This document shows, piece after piece, positions 7,735 to 18,143 of a DNA stretch of 32,327 nt. Position 1 is the stretch's first letter, and each line of letters starts with the position of its first letter. Source of the stretch: Gammaproteobacteria bacterium (lineage in GTDB: Bacteria; Pseudomonadota; Gammaproteobacteria; SZUA-229); assembly GCA_030595325.1 (NCBI GenBank), contig JAUVDN010000017.1:1-32327 (forward strand), read 5' to 3'. The notes below the pieces were generated by a model. The model saw only the letters and a list, made by a program, of their open reading frames with translations. It made no database searches and was not told the DNA's origin. The position numbers and the translations under genes are program-made.

Positions 7735-8576
7735 TGTCGGCAATACCTAAACCAGCATTAAGTTGTGAATTTTTCCCGCCACGCACGGAAGCTGGCGTTG
7801 AAAAACTATTAGTTACACAACAAACACTAGAAGACACTTTTCAGCCAGCATACTACTCGGTAACTTTTGGTGCCGGTGGCACCACTCGTGACAGCACACT
7901 GGAAATAGTTAAACTGCTAGCTGAAAAAAATATCAATGTTGCGCCCCACATCTCTTGTATAGGTTCAAGCAAACAGCAGATTAAAGAATTGCTGGAGCTA
8001 TACCAAAGCTTAGATGTGACACGTTTAGTAACGCTGCGTGGCGATATACCGGAAACAGGAGAATCGACTAAAGAGCTGTCTCATGCAAATGAGCTAGTCT
8101 CCTTTATTCGTGAAATGACGGGAGACCACTTCACCATAGAAGTCGCCGCCTACCCGGAATATCATCCAGAATCAAACACACCGCAGAGTGACTTCGAATA
8201 TTTTAAAAATAAAATAACAGCTGGTGCTAATGGCGCCATCACGCAATATTTTTATAATATCGACGCCTATTCCCGGTTCATGGATAACTGCCAGCGTGAT
8301 GGTATCGATATCCCGGTAACGCCAGGTATCATGCCCATTACTAACTTTACAAGCCTGACAAGGTTTTCAGATATCTGTGGTGCAGAGATACCCCGCTGGA
8401 TAAGAAAGCAACTTGAAGCTTACGCTGATGATAAAGAAAGTTTACAAGCTTTTGGGCTTGATGTGGTTAGCAACTTATGCAGACAGCTGCTGGAACAAGG
8501 TGCACCCGGACTTCATTTCTACACGCTAAATCAAGCTGATACGACTATCGCAATCAGGAACAATCTTTCTTTATAG
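7734..8576 (+). CDS. metF: Methylenetetrahydrofolate reductase
   Basis: Reduces 5,10-methylene-THF to 5-methyl-THF with FAD, providing the methyl group for methionine synthesis from homocysteine. The 280-residue TIM-barrel protein begins with the conserved CEFFPPRTEAG segment and shows SVTFGAGGTT, PHISCIG, LRGD and the YPEYHPES motif, followed by ITQYFYN and TPGIMPI. Length is normal. Its ATG shares one base with the ahcY TAA (TAATG), so it is translationally coupled and falls under the same SAH-responsive control. Together with metK and ahcY it covers three steps of the methyl cycle; no methionine synthase gene is in the window. Confidence 0.97.
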   Translation: MSAIPKPALSCEFFPPRTEAGVEKLLVTQQTLEDTFQPAYYSVTFGAGGTTRDSTLEIVKLLAEKNINVAPHISCIGSSKQQIKELLELYQSLDVTRLVTLRGDIPETGESTKELSHANELVSFIREMTGDHFTIEVAAYPEYHPESNTPQSDFEYFKNKITAGANGAITQYFYNIDAYSRFMDNCQRDGIDIPVTPGIMPITNFTSLTRFSDICGAEIPRWIRKQLEAYADDKESLQAFGLDVVSNLCRQLLEQGAPGLHFYTLNQADTTIAIRNNLSL

Positions 8577-8578
8577 TT

Positions 8579-9325
8579 GTGCATACCACACGTTTATATT
8601 GTGCAGAAGAGTTAAATTGCGGGGAAGAATTCCTGCTAAGCGCTGAAGCGTCCAACCATTTGATACGTGTATTACGAACTAAAGTAAACGCCCCGGTTAC
8701 TCTGTTTAATGGCAACGGCTTTGATTATCAATGCACGATATTAGATAACAATAGCCGAAAGACCCGTCTCTCAATAGATACAATCATAGAGATTAAAAAC
8801 GAATCCAATCTACACATTACCCTTATTCAGGGACTGTCACGCAACGATAGGATAGAAACCAGCATCCAAAAATCAATCGAGCTCGGTGCAAACAGAATCA
8901 TCCCCGTTATCTGCCAACGCTCAAACACAAAAACAGCTAAAGAAAAAGCTGCGAAAAAACTGACTCACTGGAAAAAAATTGCTATCAGTGCCTGCGAACA
9001 ATCTGGACGCTGCAGCATTCCAGAAGTAACTGACATCGTACCACTCAATCATCTGAGCCAACTCTTAGATGATGACGCGTTAAACATCACATTAAATCCT
9101 CAAGCAACGACTTCACTAAGTGAGTTAGCATCAAATTATGCTAAAAAGAAAATTATGTCGATACAGGTATTTATCGGGCCAGAAGGTGGCTTGTCAGATG
9201 AAGAGATAACTTCACTGCAAGAAGATAACTTTACTGATATTTATTTTGGCCCACGGATACTGCGAACTGAGACAGCCGGACCTGCTGTGATAAGCGCACT
9301 TCAATTATTATGGGGTGATTTTTAA
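8579..9325 (+). CDS. rsmE: 16S rRNA (uracil-1498-N3)-methyltransferase
   Basis: A SPOUT-class enzyme that uses SAM to methylate U1498 of 16S rRNA. The 248 residues show the N-terminal PUA-like part with NHLIRVLRTK, the central GLSRNDRIETSIQKSIELG block, the ISACEQSGR motif, and the C-terminal knot motifs FIGPEGGLSDEE and GPRILRTETAGPA that bind SAM. The start is GTG at 8579, two bases after the metF stop; no in-frame ATG is available before the conserved region, and no clear Shine-Dalgarno is present, so coupling to metF is likely. In E. coli rsmE is directly followed by gshB-yqgE-yqgF; here the minus-strand chp cluster separates it from them. Confidence 0.96.
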   Translation: MHTTRLYCAEELNCGEEFLLSAEASNHLIRVLRTKVNAPVTLFNGNGFDYQCTILDNNSRKTRLSIDTIIEIKNESNLHITLIQGLSRNDRIETSIQKSIELGANRIIPVICQRSNTKTAKEKAAKKLTHWKKIAISACEQSGRCSIPEVTDIVPLNHLSQLLDDDALNITLNPQATTSLSELASNYAKKKIMSIQVFIGPEGGLSDEEITSLQEDNFTDIYFGPRILRTETAGPAVISALQLLWGDF

Positions 9326-9361
9326 AGAGATTTTAAAAATTTAAGGAACACAAATAGTGTT
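9318..9361. terminator. Weak hairpins between convergent rsmE and chpC
   Basis: Two inverted repeats occupy the short gap between convergent genes. ATTTTTAAA (9318-9326) pairs with TTTAAAAAT (9332-9340) across a 5-base loop and overlaps the rsmE stop. AACAC (9347-9351) pairs with GTGTT (9357-9361). Neither is GC-rich with a clean T tract, so a termination role is only a guess from position. Confidence 0.25.
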
Positions 9362-9828
9362 TATACTACAGTTTCAGCAACCATACTAACCATCGCATCC
9401 ACATCCAGAATACTCACACTAGCGCCATTAATCCTTACTTTTTGCGCTATCATAGGGTGATCTTCTAAGCCATCATTATCTGTTACTATTTGCTCTTTGC
9501 TGAAACGACTAACATGCGGCACACCCGACATCACTAGACCCAGGTACGGCTTTTCACTTACTTCACCTTTGCCTACGGCATAAAGAACTACGGCCTGGGT
9601 ATTCAAATTCACTTTATTGATATTTTCGCCACCAGCCGCTTCAAATGATAACAAGGGAACATCAGCACCACGCCACTTCATGTTACCAAGCAACCATCTG
9701 GGCGCATCATCAATTTCTTCAATATCCTTCACAGAAATAATTTCAGCAACTAAAGCATTTGGTACAAGAACATTCTCTTTACGTAGAGTAAGAATTACGC
9801 ATTTAATTAATTGTGTGTCTACAGCCAT
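9361..9828 (-). CDS. chpC: CheW-like coupling protein of the Chp type IV pilus system
   Basis: A 155-residue single CheW-like domain protein with no membrane segment. It is the last gene of the minus-strand pilGHIJ-chpA-chpC run and sits where Pseudomonas has chpC, so I infer that it links a receptor to the ChpA kinase. Visible features are the N-terminal LRKENVLVPNALVAEI strand, the WLLGNMKWRGADVPLLSFE stretch typical of CheW folds, and a C-terminal DVDAMVS segment. The paralogue PilI plays the same type of role earlier in the cluster. There are 111 bases to chpA, containing an inverted and a direct repeat. No chpB (CheB) gene lies between them. The name follows context and is less certain than the domain. 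Confidence 0.8.
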   Translation of the reverse strand: MAVDTQLIKCVILTLRKENVLVPNALVAEIISVKDIEEIDDAPRWLLGNMKWRGADVPLLSFEAAGGENINKVNLNTQAVVLYAVGKGEVSEKPYLGLVMSGVPHVSRFSKEQIVTDNDGLEDHPMIAQKVRINGASVSILDVDAMVSMVAETVV

Positions 9829-9878
9829 TGTCGTTCTCTATCTCAGCTCTCTAATCATCTATTTAGATATTTACAATA

Positions 9879-9911
9879 GGTGAATTTATAAAATTCACCC
9901 TAAAATTCACC
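9879..9911. repeat. Inverted and direct repeat between chpA and chpC
   Basis: GGTGAATTT (9879-9887) and AAATTCACC (9891-9899) form a perfect 9-bp inverted repeat around ATA. A further exact AAATTCACC follows at 9903-9911, 12 bases on. In the direction of transcription this is two direct GGTGAATTT copies followed by the inverted one. It could be a regulatory protein site or a hairpin tuning chpC expression; nothing in the sequence decides this. Confidence 0.55.
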
Positions 9912-9939
9912 ATAAAACTAAACAGCATCAGTCATCTAT

Positions 9940-12900
9940 CTAAAAGGCTGTTTTTAAAATCTCATTAATATTAGCAACCAGATCATCTTCCTGGAATGGT
10001 TTACCCAGGTATTGATTTACACCGATTTCCATCGCTTTTTCTTTATGCTTACTACCGGTTCTTGAAGTAATCATAATAATAGGCAGATCTTTAAGTCGCT
10101 CATCATTGCGCACAAATGACGCCACCTCAAAACCGTCCATCCTAGGCATCTCAATATCAAGCAGCATAAGATCAGGCATATGTTCCTGTAGCTGACTCGT
10201 CGCATCCACACCATCTTTCGCAAGTATCACTTCGATGCCATGGCGCATCAACATACGCTCTGTAACTTTACGAATAGTAATAGAGTCATCGACAACCATA
10301 ATGGTAGTCTTATCACTGACTACAACTTCAGCATCAACTTCTTCTGGTGCAATATGTTCTTTAAACAGACCATCAGCAACAACAAGAGCTGACATCTCTA
10401 GAATAAGCACAACACGACCATCAGCAAGAATAGTTGCACCCGCGATACCACGGACCGAACCGATTTGCATGCCTACTGGTTTAACTACGATTTCACGACG
10501 TCCGATTAGATCGTCTACATGTAAAGCAAAATGCTGATCACCTACATGCACTAATAACACAGGGAACAGCTGTAACTGCTTGGAGTAATCACCTTGATTA
10601 CCGGTCAACATGCCACCCAGGTGCCTTAATTCATATTCAACACCATTGAATTCATAATAACTGCTATCACTATCATAGAAGCGCTGTAACTCTAAACCTG
10701 TAATTCGCACAACACCTTCAATACTGGCCAATGGCACAGCAAAAATATCATCCGTTGTGCTCACTAGTAACGCTTGATTAATCGCAAGTGTTAATGGCAA
10801 ACGAATGGTGAATGTAGTTCCCCTGCCCTGCATGGTGTCAATATCAAGCACACCACCTAATTGTTTGATCTCACTATCGACCACATCCATGCCGACACCA
10901 CGGCCAGCCACCTGCGTCACTTCATCAGCAGTACTAAAACCTGACTGCAATATAAATTGCAGCGCATCATGATCTGACAGCTCTGCTCCCTCTGTCATAA
11001 AACCCTGACTAATTGCTTTTTCACGGATTTTACTAACATCTATACCGGAACCATCATCTTTAACGATAATAAGTACATCAGTACCCTGACGATCAACATC
11101 GATTGTAATCGTACCTGATTCCTTTTTACCCTGAGCGATACGTGCTGCTGGTGTTTCGATACCATGGGCAACAGCGTTTCTTAACATATGTTCCAGCGGC
11201 GCAATAATACGATCAAGCACAGTACGATCGACTTCACTGTTATCACCTTTAATCAGGACTTCAACTTCTTTACCTAACTCTCGAGATACCTGGCGAACCA
11301 CCCTGCGTAAACGAGATGATAAACCGCCAAAACGTACCATTCGAGTGCGCATCAGACCTTCTTGCAAGTCAGTACTTATTCGCGACTCCTGCACCAACAG
11401 TGTTTCTGAGTCACGAGTGATATCCGTTAATATGTCATTAATACTTTCAACGTCACCCGCGGTCTCACTCAAACTTCGTGTCAATTGTTGTAGCGTTGAA
11501 TATTGATCCATCTCCAGCGGGTCGAAGCTATCATCAAACGTATCTGACTCTTTTTCATAACCGGAGCGAATCTGAATTTCAGTTTCGATTTCAAGATTTC
11601 TTAACTGATCTTTAAGACGGTCTACCGTCTGCGTTAATTCGGCAAGGTTAAAACCAAAGTCAGTAATCTGCTTACCCATGCGCGCATGATAGATATTTAC
11701 CTCACCGGCATAGTTAACTAAATTATTCAGCAAATCTGAGCGTACCCGCACCTGATCTGTCGATTCCTTGAAATTAACATCAGAGGCGCGCTCACCCCAA
11801 TGAGGACGCTCAGCGCTTGTATCTTTATTTGTATCATTATCAGCAGTAGCAGGGTCAGCAGCAACAATCTTGATAACTTCCTCGTCCTGCCCTACGTCTG
11901 CTTCATCAGCATCACTCGCAGCAGGAAGCAGAGATGAGATATCAACCTCATCAAGATCCTCATCACCGTCTGATTCAAGCTCACTTAACTCAACATCAAA
12001 ACGTTCAATTGCGCGTTTTTCGGCAACTTCACCACGCATCATCATTTCGATACGGTTATTTAAATCGGTAGCGGGTACCAGTGCTTCACGTTTTTTCACG
12101 CTAGCCAGTAATGAGGTTATTACATCCAGTGACTCTTGCAGAAGGTCAAACAAAACTTTATCTGATTCTATTTTATTCTCACTAACCATAACCACGAGTG
12201 ATTCAAGGTTATGAGTCAGATCGCCTACAGGAGCCAAATCAGCCATACGCGCACCACCTTTCAGTGTATGCATATTTCTTTGCAACTGCTGTATATGTTC
12301 TGTTGAATTTGGCGTTATATTAATTTCAGCCAAGGTATCTTCACAACTTTCTAACAACTCATCTGCTTCTTCGAGAAAGATATCAATTAATTCATCGTCA
12401 ATATCGCCGTAAGACACCGGCACAGATTCTTCTGTCACTGTTGATTGTTCTGTTGTCTGCTCTGGCGCCGACTCATCCGGCATCAGCTCATTAATGTCTT
12501 GCTGGTCATCGACTGACTGTGTCTCTAAATCTAGTTCAATCTTGCTGTCCGAAATTTCAATTTCATCAAATTCCGATGTAGGCGATAGATCGCTTATATC
12601 AATGGTAGTGTCATCATCACTATCAGACATCTCTGCCGGTATGTCGAAATCCTGATTAACGCCGTCATTATCTACAGCGGGGGTGTTATCCCGCCACGAC
12701 TTTTGCAACTGCTGCTGTATTTCCTGCTGAACAATTTTATTTATCTTATCTAGTAGCGATTTTTTACGTTCCGGCATCTTAGTTTCTAAAACAACGGCAA
12801 GCATTTCACTGACAGCTTCTTCAATCTCTATAATTACTGCAGTTACTTCTTCAGGAATATCTCTTTCACCACTTTCCTGACGAGCTTTAATATACTTTTC

Positions 12901-15900
12901 AGCTGCACCAGTAATATCGGCTATAGGTTCAACTTCTGCGGTACGTGCACTGCCATACAACGTATGAAATGCGCGAATCAAATCTTTATTTGCTTTTAGC
13001 AGCTCATTATTACTTTTACTTTTTGCTACTAATTGCTTGATAACCTCAAGATGTGACTGACTTTCATCGTGATAAATCTTCAATAGCATAGGATCGATAT
13101 CAAAAGCCGTAGCCGTATCAACACTATCCACGCCTTCATCGATTATTACTTCATAATCATCGTCGGCAGACAAATCTATAACGTCATCACCGGCAGCATC
13201 TACAATTATGTCGTCTACGTTTGTACCATCTATGTCAGCGGCGTCAATAGCAACAATGTCAATCTCGTCTTCTAAAGAATCATCAGCATCGATGGTTATT
13301 AACTCTTCTGACTCTTCATCGAGCTCTGCCAAATCATCAGAGGAAATCTCGATCGTAATTTCTTCTGGTTCATTCTCTACAGGTACAACATCGATATCGA
13401 CCTCTACCTCATCAATCGAAATATTATTGTCAGGCTCAAGTTCAGCAATATCCAGATCAGAACTATCACTAATCAGCATATCACTACTGATTTCCTCAGA
13501 ACTAATCAACTCAATGTTTTCTACAACATCATCATTCGAAGACGAATCACTTACTGATATTTCGATGTTTTCTTCATCTACAGCTTCTACAGACTGCGCT
13601 TCTTCTACAGCTTCAAATGTAACTTCACGACCTTCTGATACAGCATCTGCGCTCAACATTAACTGAGCAATATTATCTATTGGCTCTCTATTACCTTTCA
13701 ACTGCTCAATTAACTGCGGCAATACTGCAAGAGCCTCGTTTAATACATGATACAAATTATCTGACACAATAATCTTATTATCGATAATGCGGTTCAGTAT
13801 GTTTTCAAATTTCCAGGAGAACTCACCGATCAAATCCGCACCAAGCAATCGACCACTGCCCTTTAACGTGTGAAAACTTCTACGCACTACCGCTAAAGCT
13901 TCCTCGTCATTTTCGTTCGCTTCCCACTGTGGCAGATAGGTATGCAGCTCACCTAGAACTTCCACCGCTTCTTCAATAAAGATCTCAACAATCTCTTCAT
14001 CGGCATCGTCTGCGAGAATTGCATAGTGCTCTATCTTTCGTAATTCTTCACTTTGATCGATATCATCAGAAATAACCGCTTTTACTTTTGGCGCATCCGG
14101 CGCAGCACTTGCTGTTTCAGTTATTGTTTCAGTTATTGTTTCGCTTGTTGCGTCATCAGGTGCTTCGATAGAAATTTCTACTGCTGTATCGGCAACAATA
14201 TCTTCGCCTGCATTATCTTCTGACTCTGCAGAAACTGCTGTCTGCTCAACGGGCTCGCCATAAGAACGCGCCACCACCTCAAGCTTACTAGCTGCTTCAT
14301 CACCTGCATTCAAGCCTTGCTCAACACCTGGCCTACCTTCAGCCAAGGCTTCAAAAAAGTATTCGATCGATGTAACAACATCAGCGACCGTATCTTGTTC
14401 CTCTGCTTCGACCTTATGATTGTTATTTAATAATGCAGATCGTATATAGTCTTGTAATTTTCCAATCTGAGACTCGACTCGGCCGAGTGGCAACATCATC
14501 GAGACGCCACGTACTTCTTCCAGTCGATTTAATATAATTTCCAGCTGATCTTTGTCGCCAGCACCTGAAACATAAGATAAAACGGCCTCTTTTGCTTCAC
14601 TGAAGTTCTTCAGGCCTTCCTCTACAACGGTTAATACAACCTGACGATATTCGGCTGCAGGAACTGCGTTATCCTCAACATTTCGGTTCATATCAACAAA
14701 ACCGGAACGTGACGCAATAAAGTCTTTAAGTGCAGATTCAGCACTTAACAGTTCGAAGGCGATTCCTGACACTGACTCTTCATTGGCTTCGGTATCACCG
14801 GAAATAATACTTTCCAGGACAACACGTTGATTCATAATAGCCTGACGCGTCGCTCCCATACTTAACATGCCATAGGTATCAGCAATTTTCCCTAACTGCT
14901 CTGCAACAGGTTTCAATACTTCAAGGTCCTTATCACTACTGTGCATAAACAATTCAAGTACGTCTTTAACCTGCGCGAGATCTTCGGTAATACCTTTCGA
15001 TACGGTATCAAACAGGTCAGCATTTAATCCGCCGATACTGCCACCGTCACCTGATTCCTGAGGTATCAGATCTTGTAGGTGATAGGCTTCTTTAACTGCG
15101 TCGATTGTTTTACTTTCGACGGTACAAAGCCCAACGTAATACAGAACATTAGTGACTATTTCTTTTGAATAACTCGACGAAAACTTTTCCTCACCGTCAT
15201 CCAGAATTTGTTTCAACTGACGATCGACGGCACCTAATAACATTTTAATACTTAAATTAGTATCGATACCCTGCTTCATTAAACCTTCAACAAGCGCACC
15301 GACAACCATCCAGATATGGCGCACCTGTGTCTCACTGGAAACTTTTTCAAATGAGCTTAAAACCGCTTTAATACGCTGCAGACCAACACGTTCTTTTTTA
15401 TTACGAATAAAGTCCAGCAGACCTAGCTGGTAGTGTGTACGTAAGCGTTTAACTTCACCTTGAAGATTTCCAGGTTCAATAGCAGCAACATCATAACCCT
15501 CTGATGCTAACTCAGCATTTTCAAGATCAGGTGAAAACAGAACGCTTTCAGATAATAAACCTTCCTTACGCGCTGCACGTAAATCATTAAACAACGGCAT
15601 AAGAGTAATGGGTGCATCTTTTTTTCCAGCCTGAATACCTTCGAGATAATCAGGTAGCTGTAACATGGCACGCATCAAGACATCATAAACATCTTCCGCA
15701 CGGTCAATGTCACCTTTTAATAATGCGGATGTTGTTAACTGCATCTCCTCAGCCAACATCGCAGCACCGTACACTTCCACCATCTGTAGCGTACCGAATA
15801 TGAGCTGCAAATGTTCGATGCAGTTATCTAAATGCGAATCGTCTTTGTCCTCAATATATTCATTAAGGTTAGACTGCGCATCATTTAATACGTTATCTAA

Positions 15901-15954
15901 CTGCGCCTTTACCCAACTAAGCGAGTTATATTCAACTGTGTTATCTGGATTCAT
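9940..15954 (-). CDS. chpA: ChpA hybrid chemosensory histidine kinase (CheA type, multi-HPt, C-terminal receiver)
   Basis: Central kinase of the type IV pilus chemosensory system, 2004 residues. Residues 1 to about 600 hold degenerate HPt/FimL-like helical repeats where the phospho-histidine is missing (for example IFGTLQMVEVYG). Three complete HPt domains follow, with His695 (SFHTLKGSGR), His997 (AFHTLYGSAR) and His1229 (NMHTLKGGAR). They are separated by long, very acidic Ser/Asp/Glu linkers. Then come a P3-type dimerisation helix region (about 1390-1480), the HATPase domain with N-box HMLRNAVAHG near 1594 and DDGSGID, a CheW-like domain (about 1700-1860), and a receiver domain with Asp1889/Asp1890 and phospho-acceptor Asp1933 (LLDIEMP). 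It should phosphorylate PilG and PilH. Pseudomonas ChpA has more phosphotransfer domains; here three have the histidine. Confidence 0.95.
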   Translation of the reverse strand: MNPDNTVEYNSLSWVKAQLDNVLNDAQSNLNEYIEDKDDSHLDNCIEHLQLIFGTLQMVEVYGAAMLAEEMQLTTSALLKGDIDRAEDVYDVLMRAMLQLPDYLEGIQAGKKDAPITLMPLFNDLRAARKEGLLSESVLFSPDLENAELASEGYDVAAIEPGNLQGEVKRLRTHYQLGLLDFIRNKKERVGLQRIKAVLSSFEKVSSETQVRHIWMVVGALVEGLMKQGIDTNLSIKMLLGAVDRQLKQILDDGEEKFSSSYSKEIVTNVLYYVGLCTVESKTIDAVKEAYHLQDLIPQESGDGGSIGGLNADLFDTVSKGITEDLAQVKDVLELFMHSSDKDLEVLKPVAEQLGKIADTYGMLSMGATRQAIMNQRVVLESIISGDTEANEESVSGIAFELLSAESALKDFIASRSGFVDMNRNVEDNAVPAAEYRQVVLTVVEEGLKNFSEAKEAVLSYVSGAGDKDQLEIILNRLEEVRGVSMMLPLGRVESQIGKLQDYIRSALLNNNHKVEAEEQDTVADVVTSIEYFFEALAEGRPGVEQGLNAGDEAASKLEVVARSYGEPVEQTAVSAESEDNAGEDIVADTAVEISIEAPDDATSETITETITETASAAPDAPKVKAVISDDIDQSEELRKIEHYAILADDADEEIVEIFIEEAVEVLGELHTYLPQWEANENDEEALAVVRRSFHTLKGSGRLLGADLIGEFSWKFENILNRIIDNKIIVSDNLYHVLNEALAVLPQLIEQLKGNREPIDNIAQLMLSADAVSEGREVTFEAVEEAQSVEAVDEENIEISVSDSSSNDDVVENIELISSEEISSDMLISDSSDLDIAELEPDNNISIDEVEVDIDVVPVENEPEEITIEISSDDLAELDEESEELITIDADDSLEDEIDIVAIDAADIDGTNVDDIIVDAAGDDVIDLSADDDYEVIIDEGVDSVDTATAFDIDPMLLKIYHDESQSHLEVIKQLVAKSKSNNELLKANKDLIRAFHTLYGSARTAEVEPIADITGAAEKYIKARQESGERDIPEEVTAVIIEIEEAVSEMLAVVLETKMPERKKSLLDKINKIVQQEIQQQLQKSWRDNTPAVDNDGVNQDFDIPAEMSDSDDDTTIDISDLSPTSEFDEIEISDSKIELDLETQSVDDQQDINELMPDESAPEQTTEQSTVTEESVPVSYGDIDDELIDIFLEEADELLESCEDTLAEINITPNSTEHIQQLQRNMHTLKGGARMADLAPVGDLTHNLESLVVMVSENKIESDKVLFDLLQESLDVITSLLASVKKREALVPATDLNNRIEMMMRGEVAEKRAIERFDVELSELESDGDEDLDEVDISSLLPAASDADEADVGQDEEVIKIVAADPATADNDTNKDTSAERPHWGERASDVNFKESTDQVRVRSDLLNNLVNYAGEVNIYHARMGKQITDFGFNLAELTQTVDRLKDQLRNLEIETEIQIRSGYEKESDTFDDSFDPLEMDQYSTLQQLTRSLSETAGDVESINDILTDITRDSETLLVQESRISTDLQEGLMRTRMVRFGGLSSRLRRVVRQVSRELGKEVEVLIKGDNSEVDRTVLDRIIAPLEHMLRNAVAHGIETPAARIAQGKKESGTITIDVDRQGTDVLIIVKDDGSGIDVSKIREKAISQGFMTEGAELSDHDALQFILQSGFSTADEVTQVAGRGVGMDVVDSEIKQLGGVLDIDTMQGRGTTFTIRLPLTLAINQALLVSTTDDIFAVPLASIEGVVRITGLELQRFYDSDSSYYEFNGVEYELRHLGGMLTGNQGDYSKQLQLFPVLLVHVGDQHFALHVDDLIGRREIVVKPVGMQIGSVRGIAGATILADGRVVLILEMSALVVADGLFKEHIAPEEVDAEVVVSDKTTIMVVDDSITIRKVTERMLMRHGIEVILAKDGVDATSQLQEHMPDLMLLDIEMPRMDGFEVASFVRNDERLKDLPIIMITSRTGSKHKEKAMEIGVNQYLGKPFQEDDLVANINEILKTAF

Positions 15955-15981
15955 TACCCGATCACCTGCACCAGATCCGTA

Positions 15982-18042
15982 TTAAGCCTGATTCTCTAAA
16001 ATAACAGTATCAACATTGTCTTCATCATTTGAAGATGGCAGTTTGAAACCGGACACTGATCGACCCAGTTCAACGGAAAGATCATTCAACGACGCCAGTG
16101 AGGTGGAAGTCTCTTCTGTACCTTCTGATGTCTGCAGAGTAATCTCCTGAATCACGTTCATCGAATCTGACACCGATAGCGCCACTTTAGACTGCTGATT
16201 AGTCGATGAAGAAATCCCTTTAATCAAGTTGGAGAGCTCTGTATTTACCTTCTCGATTTCTTTCAGTGCCTCACCTGACTCCTCGGCCATTGACGCACCA
16301 CTTACCACACCAGCTGTTGATTGTTCCATTGATTTAACCGCTTCGTTGGTATCGGCCTGAATGGTATTCACCAATCCCTCAATCTGTTTGGTCGCATTAC
16401 CCGCACGTTCTGCCAGTCGCTGCACCTCATCCGCTACCACCGCGAAACCACGACCTGCATCACCGGCGGTAGACGCCTGAATCGCAGCGTTCAACGCAAG
16501 AATGTTTGTCTGGTCGGCAATCTCAGTAATCAATCCCACGATATCACCAATCTCCTGAGAAGATTCACCCAGTCGTTTAATACGTTTAGAAGTTTCCTGG
16601 ATAGACTCTCGAATATTTTCCATTGAGCCGATGGTGCCACGTACCACCTGCGCGCCTTTCTGTGCAATTTCCACTGACTGCTGCGCTACCTGCGCTGAGT
16701 TATCCGCTTCATTAGATACCGCTGACATGGATTCCGCCATATCGGTTACCGCTGCACTCGCTGATGCAATCTCACGCGCCTGCTTGTTAGATGCCTGCGC
16801 AAGTTCGTTCGCAGTATGCTGTGTTTTTTCTGTAGAATCGGTTACTTCCGATGCAGTGTTATTAATCGTTGTTACCAGTGTACGCAACGCGTCGATAGTA
16901 AAGTTGACCGAGTCTGCTATCGCACCTGTAATTTCTTCAGTTACTGTTGCGTGAACCGTCAAATCGCCATCCGCAAGGTTGGCCATCTCATCAAGTAATC
17001 GAAGAATGGCTCGTTGGTTACGACGGTTGTTTTCTAACGCATGCTCCTCACGTTTTCTCGCGTCTTTCAGTACGAAGATTCCACCGATGATAATAAGTAT
17101 TACCGCCATACCACCAAAACCAACACCGACTAACTGAATCAAATCGAGCTTATTACCTTGTGAGATAATCCTTTCCTGGAAGGTTTCAAGCGTTGAAAGT
17201 AATCGCGATGAATCACCACTCACTAGACCAGCGGCATCTTTTACTTCGAACAATTCTGGGGATAATTCCAGAATGCCCGCGATATTGTCACTCACCGCAC
17301 TAATAAGCATTGCCACTTCTCGTAATTTCGCAACCGCCTCTTTGTCACCCACCTTATCAATACGTAAACCTTTAGATCCTTTTAACAGACCTTCAAGAAC
17401 ACGACCAAACAATGCCGCATCTCGGCCGAACCTGTCCGCTGCAGCCGCTGCTGTTTCACCGCCAGCTAATACCGCATTTAAGTTATTTTTAATACGCTGA
17501 GACAGCATCATTTGGCGTGTAGCCATATAGACCTGTCGAGGAGAAGCATTTTTCTTAATCAAAACACCAACCACTTCATCAGAGTAGGTCAACATCTGCG
17601 GGATGAAACTTTCGATTACTTCATAAAGTTCTTTTACTTCGGTAATAGCCTGTCGACCATTTAAAATAACTTCAATATTATTTCTATAGTTACGCCAGTC
17701 TGATTCAACTGTATCAAGTTCAAGTAATAAATCATCTGACAGACGATCTGTAATTTGGTCACCAGTACGGTAACTATTCAAAATAGTATCAAATCTGACT
17801 CTTGCATTAAGCAATCGATCAAATGCTACTTCAGAACCTGATGACGCGCTTAGTGAGTATGTCGCCATCTGCTGCGACATCAATAGCTGATCCGCCGAGA
17901 GCTCTACATGGCGTTGCAAGCTGGATCGTTTATCACCCACATAAACCAGACTTCCCAACATGAGAATAATGAATAATGACAGTAGTACACCGACGATTAT
18001 CAGTCGTTTACTACCCGTTATTGTTTGTTGTTCAGCACTCAT
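15982..18042 (-). CDS. pilJ: PilJ, type IV pilus methyl-accepting chemotaxis protein
   Basis: Inner-membrane receptor that feeds the ChpA kinase. The 686 residues have a short cytoplasmic start, a first membrane helix (about 14-37), a periplasmic part with two PilJ-type repeats ([12 protein letters not shown] and [17 protein letters not shown]), a second helix (about 300-324), a HAMP region and a long signalling coiled coil. The hairpin tip (about 505-545) includes [17 protein letters not shown] and [18 protein letters not shown]. The ATG at 18042 has a GGAGAG upstream. The adaptation methyltransferase gene pilK, which follows pilJ in Pseudomonas, is absent: chpA begins 27 bases after the pilJ stop. 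In Pseudomonas PilJ reports surface contact through pilin. Confidence 0.95.
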   Translation of the reverse strand: MSAEQQTITGSKRLIIVGVLLSLFIILMLGSLVYVGDKRSSLQRHVELSADQLLMSQQMATYSLSASSGSEVAFDRLLNARVRFDTILNSYRTGDQITDRLSDDLLLELDTVESDWRNYRNNIEVILNGRQAITEVKELYEVIESFIPQMLTYSDEVVGVLIKKNASPRQVYMATRQMMLSQRIKNNLNAVLAGGETAAAAADRFGRDAALFGRVLEGLLKGSKGLRIDKVGDKEAVAKLREVAMLISAVSDNIAGILELSPELFEVKDAAGLVSGDSSRLLSTLETFQERIISQGNKLDLIQLVGVGFGGMAVILIIIGGIFVLKDARKREEHALENNRRNQRAILRLLDEMANLADGDLTVHATVTEEITGAIADSVNFTIDALRTLVTTINNTASEVTDSTEKTQHTANELAQASNKQAREIASASAAVTDMAESMSAVSNEADNSAQVAQQSVEIAQKGAQVVRGTIGSMENIRESIQETSKRIKRLGESSQEIGDIVGLITEIADQTNILALNAAIQASTAGDAGRGFAVVADEVQRLAERAGNATKQIEGLVNTIQADTNEAVKSMEQSTAGVVSGASMAEESGEALKEIEKVNTELSNLIKGISSSTNQQSKVALSVSDSMNVIQEITLQTSEGTEETSTSLASLNDLSVELGRSVSGFKLPSSNDEDNVDTVILENQA

Positions 18043-18143
18043 AAGGCATTCTCTCCAATCAACTTAACTTCTTCGCTTCTATTAACAGCATTCAGTTGTT
18101 GACGTAATCAGTAATATCTTCAATTATTATTATTTTTATATAT

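Noticed and set aside
13208-13666. Open 152-codon plus-strand frame rich in serine, opposite chpA
   Set aside because: It mirrors the acidic Asp/Glu/Ser linker of ChpA in the opposite strand; composition alone explains the lack of stops, and no ribosome-binding site or family motif is present.
18032-18049. Five-codon minus-strand mini-frame (ATG at 18049) overlapping the pilJ start
   Set aside because: It is closely spaced to the GGAGAG and could act as a leader peptide, but such a short frame is easily expected by chance.
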